This document shows positions 57,289 to 64,000 of a DNA stretch of 64,000 bases, piece by piece; positions within the stretch are counted from its first letter, which is position 1, and each line of letters opens with the position of its first letter. The translations under genes and the position numbers were made by a program. The DNA comes from Grifola frondosa (lineage: Eukaryota; Basidiomycota; Agaricomycetes; Polyporales; Grifolaceae). Where the stretch lies: the NCBI GenBank assembly GCA_001683735.1, contig LUGG01000001.1, positions 2,666,001-2,730,000 of the forward strand, given 5' to 3'. The notes beneath the pieces were generated by a model, which ran no database searches, was not told the DNA's origin, and was given only the letters and a program-made list of their open reading frames with translations.

Positions 57289-59784
57289 TCAATGCCTCCC
57301 TGGCACTGACACATCGTCCTCGATCTTCCATCTCCCGACTTCAGCCATCGCCTCCGCATCGCCGCTCTTCAGCTTCGGTGAGTCCAGCAGGGTCCCAACC
57401 ATGTCCCACGGGTCCTTCGCACCTCCATACCTCAGCACTTCCCGCTTGAATTTTTCTCCCGTCTCGCGGTTGAGCGGGTCGTGCGCGAAGAGCTTGCGCC
57501 AGACGCGCGAGGCGATCGCTCGGTCGAACAGATACGAGTAGTACGTCGCGCCATACCCGAAGAGGTGACCGAACTGGGTCTGCCACGACGTGCCGGGAAC
57601 ATACGGGATGAGCCCGCGCGTCTCGTACAGCTGCGCGAGGGCGGCCGTTGAATCGAAGTCGGACTCGAGCACCGCGCGGGAGTGGTATATCTGGTCGAGC
57701 GCGGCGAGGAGGATCTGAGTGTGGGTATCGATGGAGCGGCATGGGTCTTCCGTGGTGGTTGCCGGCCTGGCGGGTCGCTAGCGAGCCGTCGCGGTCGAAA
57801 AGGGAGAGGACGATGGGGGAGTTGAGGAAGTGCTCCATGAGGATGGAAGGAAGCTCGACGAAGTCTGTTGCACATCGAGTGCCGGAGACATTCTGGTACT
57901 CTGTTCTGCCAATCATGGCTGCAAAGAGAATATGAGTTGGAGAAAACTTGTAGAATCGAACCGAAGCTTACAATGCATGGCGTGGCCCATTTCGTGGAAG
58001 AGTGTCAACACCTCGTGCCATTCCAACACGGTGGGTCCTCCGTCGATTGAGGGTCTCGCGAACTCACAGAGCAACACTACTACTGGGAGCTGGAAAGTCA
58101 TGTTCTGGTTCGGTATCCTGACTCGCTGTCTAGCCTCGAAGTCTCGAGACAATTGGACAACCGCCATGTCATGTTCGTCCGCGTACTTGAGGTCACCCGG
58201 TTCGTCATCGTCATCTGTTCTTCGAGAACAGCGAACAGTATAATGTGCGGCACCAGTGGGCTTCCCTCTTCGCGCGAAGAGGTCTGCGTAAATCCACCCT
58301 AGGAGCCCCCGCTCTTCGTCAACAACTTCTAGCTTTCGGACATCTGCGTGCCAGGCTTCTCCAGGTGTCACCTCTGTGAGTCGTAGCGAGATGCCATATA
58401 GGTTCTGAAATAATCGTGAAAGACCCATGAATACGGTGCCGAGGGTCAGCGGCGGGAGTTTGATTGGTGGAGCCGGTGCTTCGGGGGACAGTAGTAGTCT
58501 CGATCCCAGGCCTGAATAGTCGGGAGTGGTGGAGTATTTAGGTGACTTTGTTTCCGCATACTGAGCGTCCGTAGTGCACGCTTTGCATATGGGCGGGTAT
58601 GATCCAGTAAAGCATTAATGAAGGATTGGACATTTTCTGCATAAAGCAATGGATACTTAACTATATCATCACATTATAGAGATATGAAGGCGTACCGGGA
58701 GACTGTGCCATTTTGTCGCTGAGGGTCATATGGGCGTAGCTGTCCTTTCCGACAAGCCGCGCAAGCTCACCGCGTGCATGGAGAAGCCTCTCTAGCAGTA
58801 CTATCTGCTCTGGCGTGCTCGAATTGGCAGCCATATATACTTTTCTTCGGGCCTCCTCTGCAGGAGCGGAGCGCATGATCATCTGTGCCTGCAATGATCC
58901 GGGATATACGAGTAAATTTCGTTTAGTAGCTTGGGCCTGTATTCGCATCCGCACGCCCAGCCCTAAGTCCTTCAAGCCGTGTAACTCGCCAGGGCTGATG
59001 ATGGCAGGAGGCCGTGCGCTCGTAGTTCCATTCAGGAATTGTCGTCCGATTAAAGAAATCTCTGTCGACAGCGAAACAAAACGATTGCGCTGTTCCGGCG
59101 GTAGATCTATGCCAGATTTCATAAAATCGCGCCAAAATATGAGGGCTGTTTGATGTGCCTCAGGACCAAGAGACTGAGTAACAGTCGGGTCTTCTAGCAC
59201 TGCTCGTAACACCTGCACGCACAACAATTCAGCGAAGAAAAGATGAATTATGTATGTGATGCGTACTTCGTACAGGCCAACATGGGTATTAAGAACATTC
59301 ATGAACTCGCACAGTTTCTCGTACACCTGATCGGCGCTTTGGATCCACGCAGGATCCGGATGTGCGTTCCGTACCAATTCTGTAAGATCTATAACTCCAC
59401 ATAGCATATCGCTCAGCCTATCCAGATTCTTCACCACCTTGAACAACTCGTCACGCGACTCCCGAGCTCTGAGGACCCTCTCGGTAAGCAGTTGCGCCCG
59501 ACGCAGAGTAGAGTCAGCGAGTGCATTGAATGCGGACGGCGTCGTCAAGCCAGGATGTCCGAAAAGTCCTGTCGAAGATGGCCCCGCAGTACTCTGAGAA
59601 GAATGAGGCTGATCGAAGAGCGCTATGATGTTAGCATCGTCAACCGAAGCGGGCAATGCAGCGCAGTGGTGGCAGGACGCGAGATGACCCTAGAAGACCG
59701 CTGTTTTGCACGAAGACAGCCTCTAAATGCTAGGGAGGGCGCGGCTGGCTTGAAGAGCGCATTCCTCGCAACTTTTGCGAGCAT
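57289..59784 (-). CDS. MIP1: Mitochondrial intermediate peptidase (M3 metallopeptidase)
   Basis: Removes an octapeptide from imported mitochondrial precursors; its gene is the classic direct neighbour of the mushroom A mating-type genes. The start [20 protein letters not shown] is a presequence. [57 protein letters not shown] and [20 protein letters not shown] follow. The zinc site is [13 protein letters not shown] (about 57985-58020), then [20 protein letters not shown]. The C-terminus is [20 protein letters not shown] and [20 protein letters not shown]. Three single-base frame breaks (about 59660; the G-run 58483-58487; about 57750) would inactivate an essential-type gene and are most likely assembly errors. 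Confidence 0.93.
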
Positions 59785-60180
59785 AAGCTTGGAGATGAGT
59801 GTCGGTGGACGAACCCAGTATTCTTCAGCAAACGGCTCACGAAACCGATTGACTGTTTCTTGCTTCGGCAAACGCCGATTCCGAATATGGAGATCTCGTC
59901 CTCGTCCAGCCCAATCGCGACCCGACAATTACTCAACTGACAAAGACTTGCAACTGCAAGAAACATGACGAGAAACAGCGTTCAGACGGCGAAATACTGC
60001 GATTAATGGTCTTTATCGGTAATTATTAGATGCATTTGCTTGTGACAGAAAACAATATGCGACTTGAAGAAGATAACATATGGGGATGGATTGTGTTGTG
60101 TTGATGGTATGCGGAGAGCAAAGCCGCGGAGGCGGCGACGAGAGCGGTGACCTAACCAAGAAGAATAAACGCCATTCGGA
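59785..60180. other. Intergenic between two minus-strand genes
   Basis: 396 bp: MIP promoter and 3' region of the DDT-domain gene. An open frame overlaps the MIP 5' end but is not conserved. Confidence 0.45.
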
Positions 60181-62442
60181 TCACGATTCGTCCAGATCCA
60201 TGTTGGATGCTGGTGATAAGCTCCCTTCCATGCTCTTCTCGTAGGGCGTGTCCGACGGATAGTGATCACTATTGCTGTTGGAGACAAACGTCTCCGAGCT
60301 ACCGCCCTTGGAGGAACCGTTTGCCGCCGCTAGCCCTGAGCCATTGGCCCCGTTGGTAAAATCACCGGCCTCAGGTGCTGCAGCTGCCATACCTGAAGGC
60401 ACAGGTATGGGTTCCACAGCGTAGTACCAGTATTTGCTTTTCTTCTTCCCAGCCACTGCCTCCACTACCATCTCGTTGGCTTTGACTGCTGCTGCACCAT
60501 TTATCTTGATCTTCAAGCCGCTCCCAGCTTGAGGTGGAGGCACCTTTGAATGCATATCAACCGAGCTCGCACTGACGGTACTCTCCTCTGTTCTCGCCCG
60601 CTTTGTGGATGCACCATCAAGCTGTGTTTCGGTAGGTGCACCTAATCGCGTAGATCGGCGTTCGCCACGCCATTCGCCCCACTCGTCATTCGCCGCCGCG
60701 CGTTTCCCACCACCGCTTGTCCGTGATGACCGTCGTCTCCCACTAGCGGGATGGCGGCCGCTCGAGCCCGATGGATCGTGGGGGCGGAAATTTCCCAAGT
60801 CATCGAACTCCGCTTGATCATCGTAGTCTTCATCTTCCTGTTCTTGTTCTTGATACATATATTCGTCTTGATCCTCCTGTGAATGCCACATTGCCTTCAG
60901 CGGTGAAAAAAATATCGACGGGGTGTATTCCTTACGTCTGTTTCCGGGTCGTTTAAGTACGCATAGTCAGGTCGGGTAGTCCGCCGTCGCGTCCGCGTTT
61001 CCCGAATTTCTGCCTGGGCGATAAGGAGATTCCGCTGCTCTATCTTTCGCCGTGCGCGATGTAACCTCTGGATAATCCAAGTCAGTCACGTGCAACCTTA
61101 AAGATTGACGGCGAGGTGGCGAATCAAGTCCGCTGGGCAACTTCTTTTCACATCTACACATATCAGACCGGGTATGCCCCGCTGACGTGCGCCCGAGATG
61201 ACAGGCCGCAGAAAGAGCTACTTACCGCTAGTTCGTTGTCGATTACTTCCACTCTATCCTGTAGGGCTTTGAACAGCGCAAGATGAGCTAGTTCTAGTTT
61301 TGTTCTCCGTTCTCCTGCCTTGCCTTCGGGAGGGGCGGTCTCCTTCACCTTCTCTAATATCGCAATGTACTCATCGCGTGTAGAGGCAACCGTTTGGAAT
61401 GTGGCGGTGATTTTCCAAGGATTCGTAGACAAGTATAACCGCGGTGAATCTGCAAGAAGAAAGCGCAGCGGTAAGTCATGAGGCAGACATGAGACAAGAT
61501 AACAGGAGCCGTAAGATGCCGAAACCGCGTTGAAATGAGTCAAATTGCGACGCAAATACATGCAAATACCAAAATATAGGGAAAAGCAGGAAGGAGAGAG
61601 ATGGACGGACCATCGACGACCCAGTAACGTTTCCGCTCCCTGTCTTGACCCAGCGGGAGCAGTTGCAATTTTTCCTGGCTGTAGGGATCGCCAGGCGGAG
61701 GTGGTAGTGACGAAGTTTCCGTCTTCTTGTGTTTATTGTGAATGACGCCCCACGCGCGATCTATGATGTTCTTTACTTCTGGACTATGGCATAGTTGCAA
61801 TTCTACAAGCTGCCGCAAGATTTTGAGCTGCACGGCGTCCGTTATTTTATGAACAAGCCGCAGATATGCACAAAACATGTAAGAAACTCACCTTGAGGTC
61901 CCATTCCGCGGCGAAAAAGCCCTCCTCCATCTGGTGAAATGGGTCCACATTCACCCTCAGCGAATCATCCCAAAAGACTGTCCTTTCGGATGCCTTGAAG
62001 TATTCCTGTATCACGCTGGCCACAGTCGTGGAAATTACATCCGAGCTAGAGGCAATGCCACGTCGGTAAAACGTGTCCCCCACCAGTAACAGCATGAACA
62101 CGCTCTCACCTCAAGTTACGCGTCTGCGGCCGCAGATTGAGCACAAACCGTGAAAGGATCTGGGTCATGACAGGGTTTGCTTCTCGCGAAAGCAACGCTT
62201 CCTCGAAACTAGAAGGTATGGCCCAGTCAGATCAGACAAGAATGAATGCATACAGAGCGTAACGGACGAACTAACTCCATGGGCGAATCCAATCCTTCCA
62301 GTTTACCCCGTAGCGGAGTGAACTTGCATATAAAAGAATACACAAAGGCTGTCTCCCAACGGTCCATGGGATGCTTAGCATCTGATGGCGGACAGATGTG
62401 GCCCTTTTTCTCAGAGGTTGAATCTACAGCAGGAACTTTCAT
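60181..62442 (-). CDS. DDT-domain chromatin-remodelling-type protein
   Basis: N-terminal WETAFVYSFICKFTPLRGKL, then SPMEFEEALLSREANPVMTQ and ILSRFVLNLRPQ, is a DDT-like helical domain (found in ISWI-associated and similar chromatin factors). Next are VASVIQEYFKASERTVFWDD, LKILRQLVELQLCHSPEVKN and IIDRAWGVIHNKHKK, then a WHIM-like GQDRERKRYWVVD with SPRLYLSTNPWKITATFQTV. A helical basic segment (around 61000-61250) precedes an acidic Glu/Asp-rich part (EQEQEDEDYDDQAEFDDLG) and a low-complexity tail with SGRRRSSRTSGGGKRAAAND and GLKIKINGAAAVK. Multi-exon. A nuclear role with chromatin remodellers is inferred from the domains; the exact complex cannot be named. Confidence 0.75.
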
Positions 62443-62732
62443 AGTGAGGGTGCAGCCAGAGAATGTGCATGGGCGAGAAAGAGCGAGGTGCCGCGCGAGG
62501 GGTAGTCACGTTTATACCCCGACATATACTTATTCCGTCATATCGAACAAATACGGGGCAAATAGTTTTATTTTCAGGTACGTTACAACTCAGACAAAAA
62601 AATTGCCACGACTCCGTACAATATAAGAGACACGCGAAGGACTTGCCCCCTGTATAACGAAAGGAAGAGCATGACGAAATCGTATAGCAGATAGCAAGAA
62701 ACAAGCCAAAAAGCACTGGATTGTTCGTGATG

Positions 62733-63299
62733 TTATCCTGGCCCCACCTAATTAAGTTGTGATCGGGTTAATGGGAGTGAATTAACAAGAGCATTCCAAT
62801 ACACACCTTTGGAATATCATGGTGCTCGCTGAGTGCCTCCAACTTCGTATTGAATTCATTAACACGGTCCTTGTGACTCTTGTCTGCTAGCTTTGCAACT
62901 TTAGCCGCAAGCTAATAAAAACATTAGGAGCTAATGAAATTCATAGTAGCCATATGACACGTACTCTCTTCCTCTGAACTTCCTCGAAACGCTTCTCAGC
63001 TGCAGTCTTCCTATCACTGCTTCCCGGTGCAGGAGAATTTCGGCTGCTCCCAGCCGGTGAAGGCGATTGCGCTTCCTCTCGTTGCATGAGCAACTCTAGC
63101 TCACGTAGTGTCTTCGTCTCATCCTGAGTGAGCTTGTCCTTCTCCTTGGATTTAGATTTATGTGACTTCTTCCTATCTCCAAGTGAGCGGGACAAACTAG
63201 GCAAGTAGAGTAGAAAGCTCACTTCTTCACTATGCCTCCTTCAGCGACGCCGCCTTTGAGCTTGAGGGAGCCGCCAGGGCGAAAGTCGTAGTCCGACAT
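62733..63299 (-). CDS. FAM32A-like (DUF1754) protein
   Basis: Starts MSDYDFRPGGSLKLKGGVAE, the GxLKLKGGV start of the FAM32A family. A Lys-rich KKSHKSKSKEKDKLTQDETK, a Ser/Pro stretch, DRKTAAEKRFEEVQRKRLAA and SHKDRVNEFNTKLEALSEHH follow. It ends DIPKVGPG, matching the family's DIPKVxxG end. The last intron (about 62748-62805) splits K from VGPG. In animals FAM32A works in late spliceosomes, activating 3' splice sites; the fungal role is inferred by family. It shares a 236-bp promoter region with the divergent gene at 63536. Confidence 0.85.
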
Positions 63300-63535
63300 C
63301 GCCTGTCGTGGCCGTTGCTCATCAAGAGAGGTATCACGACGTCACGCGTTGGCTCCTGCTTCGCGCATGTGTGACGCGTGACTCTCGCACTGGAACCGCG
63401 CAAACCAAGGCCGCGACTGTCAACGAAGTCGCTCGACACCGTTCTCAACCGCAGCATCCTCTCCTCTCTGAGAATATCCGGTCATTAGTATCAAGTACAA
63501 CAGTTTATAGCCGTTGTGAATAGGCTTCAGCCCAC

Positions 63536-64000
63536 ATGGCTGTTCTTACTTCTGCACCATTGCATTTCATTGCTTCTATACCTCCTGCGACTCGTGCTTT
63601 CACCGCTGCAACTATCGGTTTCTCCTTCTTGTACTATGGTTTATCGTGGACAGGAAATGGTGATTCCTCTGTGCCATACCTTGTGCTAGTCCCGGGATCC
63701 AGCATATTCTATCCGTGGACTTTCCTCACGTCTGCTTTCGTAGAGACTACTATCATCGAGGTCGGCGTGCAACTTTAACCATTAAGATATCCTGGCTGAC
63801 TTAACTCTAGCTTATAGTCACCCTTTTAGTTATTCCCGCTTCCCTACGATACTTGGAGCGCCTATGGGGAGCGGTAGAAACCCTCAAATTCATTGCAGTG
63901 TCTATCACTGTGTCCAATATCATTGCATTTGGTCTAAATTGGCTAGAGTTCATGGTGCTGTCGAATCCCGTATTTTTGTAGGTCTAAACTAAAGTTCATT
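63536..64000 (+). CDS. TMEM115/DUF1751-like rhomboid-fold membrane protein (3' end beyond window)
   Basis: MAVLTSAPLHFIASIPPATR starts a multi-pass protein: AFTAATIGFSFLYYGLSW (TM1), then SIFYPWTFLTSAFVETTIIE. A GT-AG intron (about 63757-63811) ends at ACTCTAG and coding resumes LIVTLLVIPASLRYLERLWG, AVETLKFIAVSITVSNIIAF and GLNWLEFMVLSNPVFL. The YPWTFLT and RYLERLWG-AVE blocks are typical of the TMEM115 family, Golgi proteins thought to act in retrograde transport. The window ends just after the next donor site. Confidence 0.85.

Noticed and set aside
1..64000. CRISPR arrays, rRNA or tRNA genes, bacterial operons
   Set aside because: No regularly spaced repeats, rRNA blocks or convincing cloverleaf sequences were seen; the window is eukaryotic throughout.

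Overview
The window is nuclear DNA of a filamentous basidiomycete, most likely an Agaricomycete. The genes are dense and carry many short GT-AG introns. The gene set matches the homeodomain (A, or HD) mating-type region of mushroom-forming fungi: RPB2, a YPL109C-type ABC1 kinase, glycogenin, the beta-flanking gene, the divergent HD1/HD2 pair and the mitochondrial intermediate peptidase gene (MIP).

Layout: RPB2 (minus, 3' end cut by the window edge); a fructosamine-3-kinase-like gene; an OYE-type flavin oxidoreductase; a YPL109C/CQD2-like UbiB kinase; glycogenin; a LEA-like hydrophilic protein; a small coiled-coil gene; a disrupted F-box protein; an MFS drug:H+ antiporter; and the beta-flanking gene (21.8-22.8 kb). 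Then come 27.7 kb of transposons (23.6-51.3 kb), the mating genes HD1 (minus) and HD2 (plus), MIP (minus), a DDT-domain chromatin protein, a FAM32A-like protein and the start of a TMEM115-like membrane protein.

The 27.7-kb block is bounded by one pair of 264-265-bp LTRs with an exact 5-bp target duplication (ACGAT at 23596-23600 and 51289-51293). It is therefore one Ty3/gypsy chromovirus insertion on the minus strand that later took up other sequence. Without it, the beta-flanking gene and HD1 would lie about 2.6 kb apart, the usual MAT-A order. Nested in the block are: (i) a 5.9-kb terminal-inverted-repeat DNA transposon, inserted in the left LTR with an 8-bp target duplication, whose only gene is a large AT-hook / zinc-ribbon / DDE-like / 3'-5' exonuclease protein; (ii) a 1.36-kb non-autonomous inverted-repeat element inside the integrase; (iii) three ~1.3-1.5-kb copies of a second LTR family with gag-like ORFs; (iv) an intron-containing but dead glycogen synthase gene. 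Decay shows mainly as CpG transitions (8 of 8 LTR substitutions are transitions, 7 at CpG) and three in-frame TGA codons.

Caveat: RPB2, MIP, glycogenin and HD1, which should be functional, each show single-base frame breaks, several in G/C homopolymers. The assembly therefore probably carries homopolymer indel errors, and frameshifts alone are weak evidence of pseudogenes here.
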